DNA of 64,000 nt from assembly GCF_004771005.1 (NCBI RefSeq), contig NZ_RQHV01000066.1, positions 83,007 to 147,006 on the forward strand, read 5' to 3'. The notes below the pieces were generated by a model. The model was given only the letters and a program-made list of their open reading frames with translations, was not told the origin of the DNA and did no database searches. This stretch comes from Leptospira ilyithenensis (GTDB taxonomy: Bacteria; Spirochaetota; Leptospiria; Leptospirales; Leptospiraceae). The position numbers and the translations under genes were made by a program. Positions within the stretch are counted from its first letter, which is position 1. Each line of letters starts with the position of its first letter. Shown here piece after piece: positions 52,498-63,724 of the stretch.

Positions 52498-53484
52498 ATG
52501 TCATTAGTCACAAACGATGAGTTAGTCTCAAAACTTAAACCGATTTTTTTGGATCATGAAATCGAAGGGAGAATCCTTCCTTTGGTTGCCGAAATCAATC
52601 GTTTAAAAAAAGAAAAAAATGCGGTGCTCCTCGGCCATAATTATATGACCCCCGACGTATTCTGGGGTGTTTCCGACATCATCGGAGATTCTCTTTATCT
52701 TTCCAAAATGGCAAAGGATACAACCGCAGACATCATTCTATTCAATGGTGTTCACTTTATGGCGGAAACTGCAAAGATACTTTCGCCTAACAAAAAAGTG
52801 TTGATTGCCGATCCGAAAGCGGGATGTTCTCTCGCGGAATCCATTACCAGAGAAGACGTAAAAAAACTAAAGGCCCAATATCCGGGAGTTCCCGTTGTAA
52901 CGTATGTGAACTGTTCTGCGGAAGTAAAAGCTGAGACGGATGTATGTTGTACTTCGGCCAATGCAGTACAGATCGTCAATGCAATGGAAACCGATACGGT
53001 GATCTTTTTGCCGGACGAATATTTGGCCGGAAACGTTCGAAACAATACTACAAAAAAAATCATTTCCCATCCGGGAAGATGTATGGTACATGAAATATAC
53101 ACTCCGGAAGACATTCAATCCGCAAAACGATTATTTGGTGGAGAGCTGACTGTCATTTCTCATCCGGAATGCCATGAAGATGTGGTAAAAGTTTCCGATT
53201 TTTCCGGTTCCACATCTCAAATGATCGATTTTGTAAAAAATTCGAAAACAAACAAGATCATGCTTGTTACCGAATGTTCCATGGGGGACAATATAAAATC
53301 CGAGTTTCCCGAAAAAGAATTCGTATCAACTTGCCAAACCTGCCCACATATGAAAAAAATCACTTTGGAAAAAGTAAGAGATGCTTTGCTTTACGAACAG
53401 TTTGAAATCTTCTTAGACGAGGAAGTGATTCGTTTGGCTCAAAAGTCCGTCAACCGTATGTTAGAGTTGAGTTATAAAAAGTAG
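52498..53484 (+). CDS. nadA: quinolinate synthase A
   Basis: A 328-residue [4Fe-4S] enzyme that condenses iminoaspartate with dihydroxyacetone phosphate in de novo NAD synthesis. Visible motifs are [60 protein letters not shown] and [15 protein letters not shown]. These provide the conserved cluster cysteines. GAGGGGG lies 6 nt before the ATG. ispF starts 6 bp after its stop, so the two are cotranscribed. Confidence 0.96.
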   Translation: MSLVTNDELVSKLKPIFLDHEIEGRILPLVAEINRLKKEKNAVLLGHNYMTPDVFWGVSDIIGDSLYLSKMAKDTTADIILFNGVHFMAETAKILSPNKKVLIADPKAGCSLAESITREDVKKLKAQYPGVPVVTYVNCSAEVKAETDVCCTSANAVQIVNAMETDTVIFLPDEYLAGNVRNNTTKKIISHPGRCMVHEIYTPEDIQSAKRLFGGELTVISHPECHEDVVKVSDFSGSTSQMIDFVKNSKTNKIMLVTECSMGDNIKSEFPEKEFVSTCQTCPHMKKITLEKVRDALLYEQFEIFLDEEVIRLAQKSVNRMLELSYKK

Positions 53485-53490
53485 GATCTG

Positions 53491-53982
53491 ATGTTTAGAA
53501 TCGGCAACGGAATTGATTTCCATAAATTGATACACGAACCTTTTCGCCCGCTTATGTTAGCTGGTGTGGAAGTCAAATCCGAGTATGCGTTTCTAGGGCA
53601 TAGCGATGCTGACGTGATTTTGCATGCGGTGTCAGATGCGATCCTGGGTGCATTGTCTTTGGGAGATATCGGTCAACATTTTCCCGACACCGACCCTTCG
53701 ATCAAAAACATGGACTCATCGGTCATCACTAAAAAATGCATCTCTCTCATTACGGAACGCGGTTGGAAATTGGTAAATGTGGATTGCACTTATGTGGGAG
53801 ATCTTCCCAAAATTAATCCCATTCGATCCGAGCTGATTCAATCTTTGGCAAATATTCTGTCTTTGCCTTTGGATTGTGTTTCCATTAAGGCAACCACATC
53901 CGAAGGAATGGGCGCACTCGGCAGATCGGAAGGCGTGATGGTGATGGCCACCGTCTTATTGGAAAAAAGCTCTAAAAAGTAG
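53491..53982 (+). CDS. ispF: 2-C-methyl-D-erythritol 2,4-cyclodiphosphate synthase
   Basis: A 163-residue MEP-pathway enzyme that makes the cyclic diphosphate precursor of isoprenoids. [11 protein letters not shown] holds the metal ligands Asp and His, followed by [32 protein letters not shown] and [15 protein letters not shown], all family hallmarks. It forms an operon with nadA and converges with the following hypothetical gene (8 bp gap). Confidence 0.97.
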   Translation: MFRIGNGIDFHKLIHEPFRPLMLAGVEVKSEYAFLGHSDADVILHAVSDAILGALSLGDIGQHFPDTDPSIKNMDSSVITKKCISLITERGWKLVNVDCTYVGDLPKINPIRSELIQSLANILSLPLDCVSIKATTSEGMGALGRSEGVMVMATVLLEKSSKK

Positions 53983-53990
53983 TCTGTGAA

Positions 53991-54458
53991 TTAAGGTTTG
54001 GGCAAAGAATTCAGGCTTTTGTCCAAGAGGCCGGAGAGAGTGGAATCTCCAAAGAATAACAATATAAAACGGGAAACGAATCCCGGCTTTGGAATTAATT
54101 CCGCCCTTGCTTCTACTTGAACATTGTTCTCAACTGTTTGGAATTTGTATTCTTCCCGCAAATGGAGATAATTCTGAAATCCTTCCAGTCTCCAGGAAAT
54201 TTTTTCATTAGGAATCACTTCTTCCACAATCAAATGCAGATCTTCGCCCAGATATTTGACAGCTATGTCTTCCCTGGGTAGAGGGAGGCGGATCAAACGA
54301 GGGATATAATTCTGTAACAATAGTTTTGTGGCAGGCTCGTATTTCGCCGAAGTCGTTGTGCTCCGTACAATTTCTGAATTGGATTTTGTAATGGCGGAGA
54401 TACCAAGAACAGTCAGAAAAATAAAAAGTATCCGAAGAAACCAAATCATTTCTTCCAT
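53991..54458 (-). CDS. hypothetical membrane-anchored protein, SRPBCC-like
   Basis: A 155-residue protein with an N-terminal membrane helix (MIWFLRILFIFLTVLGISAI). The remainder has the alternating beta pattern of polyketide-cyclase/SRPBCC domains (YEPATKLLLQNYIPRLIRLP, ISWRLEGFQNYLHLREEYKF). The domain call is tentative and no function can be assigned. It is convergent with ispF and divergent from the SpoIIE-TPR gene. Confidence 0.62.
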   Translation of the reverse strand: MEEMIWFLRILFIFLTVLGISAITKSNSEIVRSTTTSAKYEPATKLLLQNYIPRLIRLPLPREDIAVKYLGEDLHLIVEEVIPNEKISWRLEGFQNYLHLREEYKFQTVENNVQVEARAELIPKPGFVSRFILLFFGDSTLSGLLDKSLNSLPKP

Positions 54459-54509
54459 ATAAAAATCTATTGCATAAGGAGCGATTGAAATTTAGTTTTT
54501 ACCGATACA

Positions 54510-56573
54510 ATGTCTATGCCAGAGGAAGGATCAAAATTATTATCCGCTAGGGAAATTTCTTCCAGAAGGGTTTCGGGGCTGATCAAAGCCTACCTTCAGG
54601 AGCACCAAAGTTATTCCGGAGCGAATCCGTTTCCTGAAATTGTGGAAGAAACAACGTACCGAAAAATTCTAAAAGATTCCAATTTTTGGATTTCCCAAGA
54701 TTTGGAAGACCGACTGATTTCAACCATTGCCAAATCCGTAGATATTTCAGGGCTTTTGTACCATTTGGGCACGGAAACCCTGATTACAAACGCCTTCGAT
54801 CTGCTTCCTTTGGATGATACGAAAATTTTCATAGACGAATTGATTCACCGGATTCCTATTTTAATCAACCGTCTAACAAGAACAGTATTTTTACATGTTT
54901 TTTTTACAGGTCCAAAAACCGCATTATTTCAATTTGAATACCTTTCCCGTTATAAGGAAAAATGGTACGATGCTATTTTTTTTCAAGGCATGTTGAACGG
55001 ACTCGCAGTTCTATATGAGTTGAAAGATTATAAAATCAATATGACCAAAACGAGGTTATTCGGTATCCATGTATCCCATAAGGATCTGGGAGATGATATT
55101 ATTTTCGGGGCGGACGTAAACGAATACCGCTTAATATGGACAGACGAGCCATTGAGTCTTTCCCGTGCAATTGCAAACGAAGACCAAAGCAGCAGCAATC
55201 GGCACAAGGTCATGATCGTATCCAGAGGGGATACTTTGAATGAAAAAATCTCCATCATCGATATCAATGATGTTGTGGATAAATCCAGAGAACTTGCGAT
55301 TGAAAACAGGGATTTGGAAGCTGCGGTCGAAGTTTTAAAATCTTTTAAGTTCGAATTGGAAAAAAAGCAATTGTCAATTGCCAAAGACCTTCGTCTTGCA
55401 AAGAACATTCAAAAAGGTCTTATTCCTCAAATCATTCCCGATTGGAAAGGGATTCAATTTTGGACCGCATATTATCCAATGCAGGAAGTCAGTGGAGATT
55501 ATTACGATTATTTTCCGTTCGCATCTGATCGATTAGGTGTTGTTGTGTGCGACGTATCCGGTCACGGGGTGCCGGCGGCCTTTATCACCGCTTTGTCAAA
55601 GATGTTATTTACCAATTATAAAATGGGAAAGCCGTCAGAGACTTTTAAATTTATCAATCGGGACTTGTTGGATTTGGTAAAGCAACAAGGTTATACGACT
55701 TGCGTGTATGCTTTGATACAAGACGATTATAAAGTTGTCTATTCGACTGCCGGGCATCCCAGACCGATCCTACATCGTGCACGAACCAACAAGGCAGAAA
55801 TTCTGGAAGGAGAAGGAACTTTCATCGGAATGTTTCCGGAAGGGGGAGATACCTATAGAGATCACTCCGTTCAATTGGAACCGGGCGATAAATTATTCCT
55901 TTATACGGATGGAATCACTGAAGCGGAGAGTGACAAAGGTGTTCCGTATGGCGAAGAACGATTGTTAAAGGCAATTGTATCTTGTGCAGATATGACGATC
56001 CAGGAAACCATCGAACATATCATGCAGCTTCATAAGGAATTCACTATGGGGACCGATCCTATGGATGATATTACTTTATTGGGATGGCAGCTTTCCACAA
56101 AACTTCCCGAATTTGACGAATATAGAAAGTTAGGTGACGAGTGCTACAAGGTGAAAAATTTTGAAAAAGCATGCGGATATTTTCAGCAAGCTTATGAGAT
56201 TTTGCCGAGAGAATTGAATACTCAGCTGATTTACGGAAGAGCACTTGCTCATTCGGGAAAGTTCGAAGAAGCATCCTCTTTACTTGAATCTTACAATCGC
56301 TTTAAAACCAATAATTATATTTCTCATGCGGTGCTCGGTTTTTGTTATTATAAATTGGAATCTTTCGAAAAAGCGGAATTGGAATGGAAGAAAGCACATT
56401 CTCTGAAAGATGATAATTTATCCGTTCTTTATAATTTGGCAATGGTATATTTGAAGCTGGGCGCAAAAGCGAAGATGAAAGATATGCTGGATCGAATGAA
56501 ACGAATTGATGAACAAAATCAAAACATTATCCCTTTAGAAAAGAAATGGGAATCAATGTTAGATGAAGAATAG
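54510..56573 (+). CDS. SpoIIE/RsbU-type phosphatase with novel N-terminal domain and C-terminal TPRs
   Basis: A 687-residue cytoplasmic protein. Residues 1-230 form a helical-then-beta domain I do not recognise; its size and pattern recall haem-NOB-type sensor modules only loosely. A coiled coil at about 265-300 leads into a PP2C-like SpoIIE domain at about 310-525 with GDYYDYFPFA, CDVSGHGVPAAFITALSKML and MDDITLLGW, metal aspartates intact. TPR-like repeats follow from about 535 to 680. It likely dephosphorylates a STAS-type antagonist. Its 3' end overlaps the next gene by 11 bp. Confidence 0.87.
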   Translation: MSMPEEGSKLLSAREISSRRVSGLIKAYLQEHQSYSGANPFPEIVEETTYRKILKDSNFWISQDLEDRLISTIAKSVDISGLLYHLGTETLITNAFDLLPLDDTKIFIDELIHRIPILINRLTRTVFLHVFFTGPKTALFQFEYLSRYKEKWYDAIFFQGMLNGLAVLYELKDYKINMTKTRLFGIHVSHKDLGDDIIFGADVNEYRLIWTDEPLSLSRAIANEDQSSSNRHKVMIVSRGDTLNEKISIIDINDVVDKSRELAIENRDLEAAVEVLKSFKFELEKKQLSIAKDLRLAKNIQKGLIPQIIPDWKGIQFWTAYYPMQEVSGDYYDYFPFASDRLGVVVCDVSGHGVPAAFITALSKMLFTNYKMGKPSETFKFINRDLLDLVKQQGYTTCVYALIQDDYKVVYSTAGHPRPILHRARTNKAEILEGEGTFIGMFPEGGDTYRDHSVQLEPGDKLFLYTDGITEAESDKGVPYGEERLLKAIVSCADMTIQETIEHIMQLHKEFTMGTDPMDDITLLGWQLSTKLPEFDEYRKLGDECYKVKNFEKACGYFQQAYEILPRELNTQLIYGRALAHSGKFEEASSLLESYNRFKTNNYISHAVLGFCYYKLESFEKAELEWKKAHSLKDDNLSVLYNLAMVYLKLGAKAKMKDMLDRMKRIDEQNQNIIPLEKKWESMLDEE

Positions 56574-57648
56574 ATTTTTAATTTTAACCTATTTATTTTT
56601 CAACCTTGCTGCATTCAAATTTCCCGAAGATCATAACTTTCACGGAGACTATGGAATCGAATGGTGTTATTTCGTGGGTCATTTGGTTACGACGGAAAAT
56701 CTGAAATTCGGATATGAACTTTCTTTTTTCAAAGTGACTTTAAAAGACAAAGATTCCGTTTCTAAAATAGAAATTTTCCCCGTTCATTTTGCAATCTCCG
56801 ATCCGAACAAACAAATCCATTACAGTAACGATGTATTGCACAGAGGCTTGGGCGGGCTTGCGGGCTTTGATAAAGACCTGATTTGGAGTGGTGAATACCA
56901 TCTGCAAATTTTGGGGAAGGATCGTTTTCATATCACTGCAAATCCCAAAGATAAAAAGATAAGCCTGGATTTTGATTTGGAAGGATCGGGCCGAATTTTA
57001 TCGCATGGTAAAGACGGATATTCCGTTAAGTCAAGAAAGAGGTTGGAGATATTTTCGTATTACTACAGTTATCCGAGACTTAAAACAAAGGGTGGGTTTT
57101 CCATAGAGGGAAAAAAATATAATGTATTGTCCGGAGTAACCTGGATGGATCACGAATGGAGCGGGGCTTTGGAAGATATTAAAAAAGATCCGAGTATGTC
57201 TTATTCGCTTGGGGCACAAACAACAGGTTGGGATTGGATTTGTTTATCTGCGGAGGATGGCAGCGATTTGGTTGTTTTTCGATTCAAAGAAAATTCGACT
57301 GCAAAACCGGAAACATTCGGAACTTATCGGGATCCGGATGGGAAAATTTTTTCCTATTCCAAAGAAGGTGAAGTCAGTATGAATCCAGTCTCAGATGAGA
57401 AGTGGAAAAGCCCTGACACAAAGATCGAATATCCGCTTCGTTGGAACATTCGAACTCCCAATGCGAAATGGGAAGTCACTCCGATTTTCAGCAAACAGGA
57501 GTTTGATGCAAGAAAAAGTACCGGAACTATCTATTGGGAAGGAATGGTATCGGCCGAGGGAACTTCTTCGGATGAAAAAAAAATAAAAGCTAATGGTTAT
57601 TTAGAATTGAAGGGATATTCCTATAAGAAGAAATGGTGGGAGCCTTAA
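56563..57648 (+). CDS. exported CrtC/AttH-like (lipocalin-fold) protein
   Basis: A 361-residue protein with a signal peptide (about 1-18) and the family start [20 protein letters not shown], then [10 protein letters not shown], and [10 protein letters not shown] and [20 protein letters not shown] in the middle. These are the hallmarks of AttH/carotenoid 1,2-hydratase-like proteins, often annotated as predicted secreted hydrolases. The ligand or substrate is unknown. It is coupled to the SpoIIE-TPR gene by an 11-bp overlap and lies 4 bp before an ABC permease gene. Confidence 0.8.
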   Translation: MKNRFLILTYLFFNLAAFKFPEDHNFHGDYGIEWCYFVGHLVTTENLKFGYELSFFKVTLKDKDSVSKIEIFPVHFAISDPNKQIHYSNDVLHRGLGGLAGFDKDLIWSGEYHLQILGKDRFHITANPKDKKISLDFDLEGSGRILSHGKDGYSVKSRKRLEIFSYYYSYPRLKTKGGFSIEGKKYNVLSGVTWMDHEWSGALEDIKKDPSMSYSLGAQTTGWDWICLSAEDGSDLVVFRFKENSTAKPETFGTYRDPDGKIFSYSKEGEVSMNPVSDEKWKSPDTKIEYPLRWNIRTPNAKWEVTPIFSKQEFDARKSTGTIYWEGMVSAEGTSSDEKKIKANGYLELKGYSYKKKWWEP

Positions 57649-57652
57649 ACTT

Positions 57653-58663
57653 ATGTGGAGATATTTTTTAAAGAGATTTCTTTTGATTTTTCCCACTCTG
57701 ATAGGAATCACATTTTTGGTATTTTTAATTTCCCATTTGGCACCTGGCGGCCCGCTGGATAGTGAGATTGCAAAAATCAAAGGTGCGGCAAATCTCGCAG
57801 GCGCATCTGCCAAACAGATTTCAGCAGAGGAAGTCGAGCTCATAAAAAAGCGACTTCATCTGGATAAACCGATTCCCATTGCGTATTTATATTGGCTGGG
57901 TCAGATCGTTACATTTGATTTGGGAGAGTCCAGACTTCATTCCCGCAAAGTCACCGATTTGATCGTGGAGAAACTGCCGGTGTCTTTGACATTCGGATTG
58001 TCGGGATTTTTTCTCACGTACTTGATTTGCATCCCTCTGGGAATCAAGAAGGCGTTGAAAGAAGGGACTCTTTACGATTTGTATACGAGTTTGATTATAT
58101 TTTTCACTTACTCGATTCCAGTATTCGCCTTCGCCATGTTATTGTTATTTCTTTTTGCATCGGGAGAGGTTTTTTCCTTTTTTCCTTTGGGTCATGAGGT
58201 ATCGGATTATTACGAAGATATGGATACTTTGGGAAAAATAAACGACCGGTTGAGTCATATGTTTTTGCCTGTGCTTTGTTATGTGATCGGGTCGTTTGCC
58301 GTTTTGACTTTACTTATGAAAAACAGCCTCCTCGATCAAATAGCAAAAGAATATGTAAGAACGGCTGTATCAAAAGGACTTAGCTTTAAAGATTCGGTTT
58401 TCAAACATGCATTTCGAAATTCTTTGATCCCCATTGCCACAGGGTTCGGAAGCAATCTGACTTTGATCTTTTCAGGATCTTTGTTCATAGAATTGGTTTT
58501 CAATATAGACGGTATGGGACTTCTCAGCTTTGAAGCGGTCAAGGAAAGAGATACGGATCTTATGATGGGATTGCTTTTGGTTCAGAGCTTTTTGGGTCTG
58601 GTTGGAAAAATTATATCTGATTTTTGTTATGTGGCGATAGACCCGCGCATCAATTTCGAATAA
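57653..58663 (+). CDS. yejB: ABC transporter permease, YejB-type
   Basis: A 336-residue permease with N-terminal [20 protein letters not shown] and [20 protein letters not shown], then an extended cytosolic/periplasmic insertion before [19 protein letters not shown]. This insertion is typical of YejB rather than DppB/OppB. The EAA-like loop [20 protein letters not shown] contacts the ATPase. It forms a microcin/oligopeptide-type importer with the next three genes. Confidence 0.85.
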   Translation: MWRYFLKRFLLIFPTLIGITFLVFLISHLAPGGPLDSEIAKIKGAANLAGASAKQISAEEVELIKKRLHLDKPIPIAYLYWLGQIVTFDLGESRLHSRKVTDLIVEKLPVSLTFGLSGFFLTYLICIPLGIKKALKEGTLYDLYTSLIIFFTYSIPVFAFAMLLLFLFASGEVFSFFPLGHEVSDYYEDMDTLGKINDRLSHMFLPVLCYVIGSFAVLTLLMKNSLLDQIAKEYVRTAVSKGLSFKDSVFKHAFRNSLIPIATGFGSNLTLIFSGSLFIELVFNIDGMGLLSFEAVKERDTDLMMGLLLVQSFLGLVGKIISDFCYVAIDPRINFE

Positions 58664-58665
58664 AT

Positions 58666-59709
58666 ATGTTCAATAATCCTGCAAATATCCGCAAATGGAA
58701 AAAATTTAAGTCCAATAAAAGAGCTTATTATTCCTTACTTATTTTGTTTTACAGTTATATGTTATCTCTATTTTCACCGGTTTTGATAAACAACAAACCT
58801 TTGTTCGTATCACATGAAGGCGAAATTTCATTTCCTATTTTTTTCTTTTATCCCGATTCGAAATTCGGCGGGCCGAACCAAACCGAGCCGAATTATAAAA
58901 AATTAAACAAAACGGAAGCCTTTCAAAAACCAGGAAACTACATGGTGTTTCCCTTGATTCCCTTCGGTGTCAATGAAGACAATCTGGAAAGTTTGGAGGA
59001 AGGTTCCAATCCTCCTTCCAAACCTTCTCTCGTTCATTGGTTCGGAACGGATGATCGGGGAAGAGACGTATTCACCCGCATTATCTACGGTTATCGCTTG
59101 GCTATGACTTTCAGTCTGATTCTCGTATTGATCGAATTGATTTTAGCTTCCATCATCGGTGGAATCCAAGGATATTATGCCGGAAACATCGACTTGATCT
59201 GGCAAAGGATCATTGAGATTTTAGCCGCCATTCCTTTTTTATATTTGATATTGATTATGGGCTCTTTTTTCGGAAGAGGATTTTTGATTCTACTCGTCAC
59301 CTATGCTTCGTTAAGTTGGATAGGACTCAGTTATTATATGCGGGGAGAATTTTTAAAACTCAGAAGCCAACAATTTGTGGATGCTGCGAGAACCTTGGGT
59401 GTCTCTTCCCGTTCCATCATCTTGAAACATCTTTTGCCAAATTCATTGACACCTTTGGTTACGTTTTTACCTTTTATTCTGATTTCGGCGATCTCAGTAC
59501 TATCCGCTCTTGACTTCTTGGGTTATGGGATTCCCGCTCCCAATCCCTCTTGGGGCGAGCTCATCGGGCAAGGCAGGGAAAGATTGAGTTCCTGGTGGTT
59601 GATTACTTATCCTTCTCTTGCTTTGTTTATCACGATCAACTTATCTGCGTTTGTTGGTGAAGGTCTGAGAGATGCGTTTGATCCGAAGGAAAAGGTTGTC
59701 TACGAATGA
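58666..59709 (+). CDS. yejE: ABC transporter permease, YejE-type
   Basis: The ATG at 58666 starts [20 protein letters not shown], the conserved YejE N-terminus; the longer frame from 58624 overlaps yejB and is less likely. It is 348 residues long. A periplasmic insert ([20 protein letters not shown], then [16 protein letters not shown]) is YejE-specific. The C-terminal EAA loop includes [20 protein letters not shown]. The stop overlaps the following ATPase start by 4 bp. Confidence 0.86.
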   Translation: MFNNPANIRKWKKFKSNKRAYYSLLILFYSYMLSLFSPVLINNKPLFVSHEGEISFPIFFFYPDSKFGGPNQTEPNYKKLNKTEAFQKPGNYMVFPLIPFGVNEDNLESLEEGSNPPSKPSLVHWFGTDDRGRDVFTRIIYGYRLAMTFSLILVLIELILASIIGGIQGYYAGNIDLIWQRIIEILAAIPFLYLILIMGSFFGRGFLILLVTYASLSWIGLSYYMRGEFLKLRSQQFVDAARTLGVSSRSIILKHLLPNSLTPLVTFLPFILISAISVLSALDFLGYGIPAPNPSWGELIGQGRERLSSWWLITYPSLALFITINLSAFVGEGLRDAFDPKEKVVYE

Positions 59710-60695
59710 GCACATCTACTTTGTTATCCGTTAATAATCTAAGCGTTCAATTGAATACGGAAGAAGGCAAGCTCAGTATCATCAAAGATATTTCCTTCTC
59801 CATTGCTGAAAGTGAAATTTTCGCTTTGGTAGGTGAATCCGGTTGCGGGAAATCGATTTCCTCTCTTGCGATGACGCGGCTCCTTCCTACAAATCAAGCA
59901 ATCTATCCGACCGGTTCTATTGATTTTTTAGGCAAGGATCTGCTTCATTTGAGTTCCGACGAAATGAGGAAAATCCGCGGCAGGGAAATCGCATATATCT
60001 TTCAAGAACCGTTTTCTTCTTTGAATCCTCTCCAAAAAATCGGCGAGCAGATGATCGAAGGTTTTCTTCATCACGGTCTAGGCACGGAAAAAGAAGCATT
60101 GGCAAAAGCAGAGTATCTTTTCCAAACCGTCGGAATCACTGACGCAAAACAAAGATTAGGCCAATATCCGAATCAATTTTCCGGAGGAATGCTGCAAAGA
60201 GTCTGTATCGCGATGGCATTGATGTGCGATCCGAAATTACTCATCGCGGACGAACCGACCAGCGCAATCGACGTAACAATCCAACTTCAGCTCATTCAAC
60301 TTCTTTTGCGTCTCAAAAAAGAAATCAAGATGTCCATATTGTTTATTTCTCATGACATAGGTTTGGTGTCTCACTTGGCACAAAGAATTGCAGTTATGTA
60401 TGCGGGCAGAATTGTTGAGATCGGAACCGTAGACGAAGTCATTGATTCGCCGAAACACCCTTATTCGAAAGCATTGATAGAAGCATATCCTTCTCACGAC
60501 AAACTGGGAAAAAAATTACAAATCATAGAAGGAATGGTCCCCAGTCCGAAAGATTATCCTGTCGGCTGTCATTTTCAAGACAGATGTTCTGTTAAGAAGG
60601 AAATTTGCACAACAACACAACCGATATTACGGAAGTTAAGTGAGACACAGTCCGCGTTTTGTTTTGCCTTAGGAGAAGAAAATGTTAGAAGTTAA
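59706..60695 (+). CDS. peptide ABC transporter ATPase, first half of YejF type (OppD-like)
   Basis: A 329-residue ATPase with Walker A GESGCGKS at 43-50, signature [16 protein letters not shown], and Walker [15 protein letters not shown]. The C-terminal oligopeptide-family domain includes [13 protein letters not shown]. In E. coli YejF one fused polypeptide carries both ATPase domains; here the domains are separate genes. It overlaps the previous gene by 4 bp and the next by 14 bp. Confidence 0.92.
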   Translation: MSTSTLLSVNNLSVQLNTEEGKLSIIKDISFSIAESEIFALVGESGCGKSISSLAMTRLLPTNQAIYPTGSIDFLGKDLLHLSSDEMRKIRGREIAYIFQEPFSSLNPLQKIGEQMIEGFLHHGLGTEKEALAKAEYLFQTVGITDAKQRLGQYPNQFSGGMLQRVCIAMALMCDPKLLIADEPTSAIDVTIQLQLIQLLLRLKKEIKMSILFISHDIGLVSHLAQRIAVMYAGRIVEIGTVDEVIDSPKHPYSKALIEAYPSHDKLGKKLQIIEGMVPSPKDYPVGCHFQDRCSVKKEICTTTQPILRKLSETQSAFCFALGEENVRS

Positions 60696-61638
60696 AAATT
60701 TAACAGTCTCCTATACAAATAAAAAATTTCTCTCAAAGCCTACTTATACGAAAGCAGTGGAAGATGTATCATTCCAAATCGCACCTGGAAAAATACTGGG
60801 ATTGGTAGGCGAATCCGGTTGCGGCAAATCCACATTGGGTCGCGCTATTTTAAAGTTAGTTGGTATTCAGTCGGGTGATATCGACTATAATGGAAAGTCG
60901 ATTCATAAATTGAAAAAGGACGAATTGCTTTCCGTTCGAAAACAAATTCAGGTCATATTCCAAGACCCTTATTCTTCTTTAAATCCGAGACTTACCGTAG
61001 GAGAAATCATTACAGAAGGTTTGCTAGTTCATCACAAAGGTTTGTCAAAAAAAGAGCGTGATGATAAAGCAAAAGAAAGTTTGGCTCAAGTTAATTTGCC
61101 CGAGTCGATTTTAACCAGATATCCGCATGAGTTTTCGGGCGGACAAAGACAAAGGATTGCGATCGCACGTGCTTTGATTTTAAGGCCCGAACTGGTGATT
61201 TGTGACGAAGCGGTGTCGGCCTTGGATATTTCCACACAAGCACAAGTGGTCAATAATTTATTGGAATTGAGAGACAGATTTCATCTTTCTTATCTTTTTA
61301 TTTCCCATGATTTGAATATAGTGAATCATATCTCGGATGAGATTGCGGTTATGTACTTGGGAAAGATCGTGGAAATAGGCAAAAAGGAAAAAATCATCAA
61401 TCATCCCCTTCATCCTTATACAAAAGCATTGTTTTCTGCAAGTTTTGATATAAAAAAAAGAAATTCCCCTGAACGACCTTTAGTTGGTGAAATACCCAGT
61501 ATTATTAACAAACCGTCAGGTTGTTATTTTCATACCCGTTGTCCGAATGTACAGGATATTTGTAAAAAAGAACGGCCTTTGGAAAAAACAATTTCAACAG
61601 ATCAAAAGGTAGCTTGCCATTTTCCATTGCAAAATTAA
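60682..61638 (+). CDS. peptide ABC transporter ATPase, second half of YejF type (OppF-like)
   Basis: A 318-residue ATPase with Walker A GESGCGKS at 43-50, signature FSGGQRQRIAIARALI, and Walker B LVICDEAVSALDIS, where Glu-Ala replaces the usual Glu-Pro. The C-terminal end has CYFHTRCPNVQDICKKERP, the oligopeptide-transporter cysteine motif. It is the second ATPase of the Yej-like importer. No substrate-binding protein (yejA) gene lies in the operon. Confidence 0.92.
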   Translation: MLEVKNLTVSYTNKKFLSKPTYTKAVEDVSFQIAPGKILGLVGESGCGKSTLGRAILKLVGIQSGDIDYNGKSIHKLKKDELLSVRKQIQVIFQDPYSSLNPRLTVGEIITEGLLVHHKGLSKKERDDKAKESLAQVNLPESILTRYPHEFSGGQRQRIAIARALILRPELVICDEAVSALDISTQAQVVNNLLELRDRFHLSYLFISHDLNIVNHISDEIAVMYLGKIVEIGKKEKIINHPLHPYTKALFSASFDIKKRNSPERPLVGEIPSIINKPSGCYFHTRCPNVQDICKKERPLEKTISTDQKVACHFPLQN

Positions 61639-61650
61639 TTTCTAATTTGC

Positions 61651-63714
61651 ATGTATATTTCTTTCAGGGAAAGAATCAAAGGATACGTTGGAACTATTTT
61701 TTTAGCATCCATCGTTATCTTTTCCATCAGTCTGTTTATGATTCTCTATCCTTTGATGGCTGATCCAGACTATTATAAAAATATAATACTAACAGAAGTT
61801 AATTCTAAATCCGGGCTTTCTTTCGATTACAAAGAATCAACCCCTACATTTTTTCCATTCCCTGGAATCGAACTGAGCCAAGTTACTGTTTCTAAAAACC
61901 AGGATCAATTGATACGGGTTCAGAAAGTTAAAATAGAAATTTATCACGGAGTTTTCATCGGCAAAGCTCTTCAGATCAGACGGATTTATTTGAACACGGG
62001 AAAGATCGAATTAAAAAGAGAAAAGAACGAATCTTTTCCTTTGTTTGCAAAGCTTACAGAGAAAAAAAAGGAAAACTCAGTATCAAATGTTTCAGAAACT
62101 CCGGTAGAAGAAAAACTTTTGTTTTCGGATATATTCGGAGGTCTTCCTAAAGGGCTCGAACTCAAAAATATAATGATAGAGTTTGACGATGAGCTCTATA
62201 GTAGAAAAATCAAATTTTATATTTGGGAAAGCAGTGTTGAAATTGATAAGGATTTAAGAAGTCTGGATTTTTCTCTGTACGGCAAAGTCAATGAAGATAC
62301 CTTTCAAATATATACAAACGCTTCATTTTTATATGATGAAATGAATTTTGCGAATCTTCGCGTGGAAGGTTCGGCGCATTTTGATGAGTTCAGAGGCAGC
62401 AATTTGCAAGACATACTTGTGATTTTCCCCAATGCGGATTGTAAAAATGGAAAGCTTACGGGAGTTATGCCCTTCTACAAAAGAACCAATGAAGTGATCG
62501 CATCCAGAGCAGATAATGTAAATATCAAAGACCTTGCCATGAAAGGCAAGCATACATTTGGTGATGCTTATATCAGTGTTCTTATCGAGTATAATTTTAA
62601 GGAAAAGAAAATATCTTTCTCAGATATATCCGCCGAATGGAAAGGGAAGATTAAAATTTTCGGATCGGGCTATATCACTTTCGGAGAGATTCCTCAAATT
62701 TATTTTGAAGGAAGGTCGGATTATCTGGAAGTCAATGCTACTTTGGATATCATTAAGCTTTGGTTAGATGCTGATTTGGAAAAATCGATCCTTACGAGAG
62801 ATATGCCGGATACAGGGTACGTGGATCGAATGCATGTGAATTTGGACTTTAATTTGAGAAGAGTCGACATTAGGGGAATCTTTGCAGATGAAATGAGTCT
62901 CGCACTCGGGTATCATAAAAGTTTGATGAAGATTAAAAGATTGAATCTTGCACTTTATAAAGGTAAATTATCATCAACGGGTAATGTGATTTTTGGTACG
63001 GAACGAAAACTTACAATTATGGGAAAGGCGGAAAATATCGCTTTGGGAGAAATTTTATTTCATCAATTCGGCAATTCTCCTATCACAGGAACTCTGGAAA
63101 CAAACTTCGAATTGAATACAGAAGGATTCACCGAATATGAATTAACCGATAATTTGAATATTAATGCGGCCTTCAAATCAAAAGAAGGCGAGCTGCTCAG
63201 TTATACTAACATTCTAAAGCCGATTAGTTCCATTGGGAACCTAATCAGTTTGAAAAAATTAGATTTTACAAGAGCGACTCCTTATAAGGAAATCGAAGTG
63301 GATATGAATTATGGTTCCGGAAAATTTCAGTTTAGCAATTTTGTATTAAAGGCGGATGGAATCGCAGGTTCCGGGAGCGGAAGCATTACGATTGATAAAA
63401 AAATCGATATGGGTTTCACTGTCGCATTACCTGGATTAGCTGGTAAAGTATTGAAACTTCCCATTATCTACAAAGGCACTTACGGAACTAGCACCCCTTA
63501 TATTGATCCGGTATGGCTTGGTTCCGTTTACGCTGGTACTATTTTACTTGCAGGACCTGCAGGTGCCACCGTAGGCGGGATCGCCGGTTCGGCTATGTCG
63601 GATTATGTGAACCGGGCCGTGGACAATGTCACGGATACGATCGGCTCCGGGATCAAGTCCTTTCGAAATCTTTTTTCCAATGAAGACGATACAAAAAATA
63701 AAACCGGCAAGTGA
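61651..63714 (+). CDS. AsmA-family envelope protein
   Basis: A 687-residue protein with an N-terminal membrane helix (about 13-36, FLASIVIFSISLFMILYPLM) and a long beta-rich periplasmic region. The C-terminal section has the AsmA_2-type pattern (ISLKKLDFTRATPYKEIEVD, GIAGSGSGSITIDKKIDMGF) and a Gly/Ala-rich tail (GPAGATVGGIAGSAMSDYV). AsmA-like proteins are thought to shuttle phospholipids between membranes. It lies 12 bp after the ABC ATPase, with a weak ribosome-binding site. Confidence 0.82.
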   Translation: MYISFRERIKGYVGTIFLASIVIFSISLFMILYPLMADPDYYKNIILTEVNSKSGLSFDYKESTPTFFPFPGIELSQVTVSKNQDQLIRVQKVKIEIYHGVFIGKALQIRRIYLNTGKIELKREKNESFPLFAKLTEKKKENSVSNVSETPVEEKLLFSDIFGGLPKGLELKNIMIEFDDELYSRKIKFYIWESSVEIDKDLRSLDFSLYGKVNEDTFQIYTNASFLYDEMNFANLRVEGSAHFDEFRGSNLQDILVIFPNADCKNGKLTGVMPFYKRTNEVIASRADNVNIKDLAMKGKHTFGDAYISVLIEYNFKEKKISFSDISAEWKGKIKIFGSGYITFGEIPQIYFEGRSDYLEVNATLDIIKLWLDADLEKSILTRDMPDTGYVDRMHVNLDFNLRRVDIRGIFADEMSLALGYHKSLMKIKRLNLALYKGKLSSTGNVIFGTERKLTIMGKAENIALGEILFHQFGNSPITGTLETNFELNTEGFTEYELTDNLNINAAFKSKEGELLSYTNILKPISSIGNLISLKKLDFTRATPYKEIEVDMNYGSGKFQFSNFVLKADGIAGSGSGSITIDKKIDMGFTVALPGLAGKVLKLPIIYKGTYGTSTPYIDPVWLGSVYAGTILLAGPAGATVGGIAGSAMSDYVNRAVDNVTDTIGSGIKSFRNLFSNEDDTKNKTGK

Positions 63715-63724
63715 AGCTTATCCG

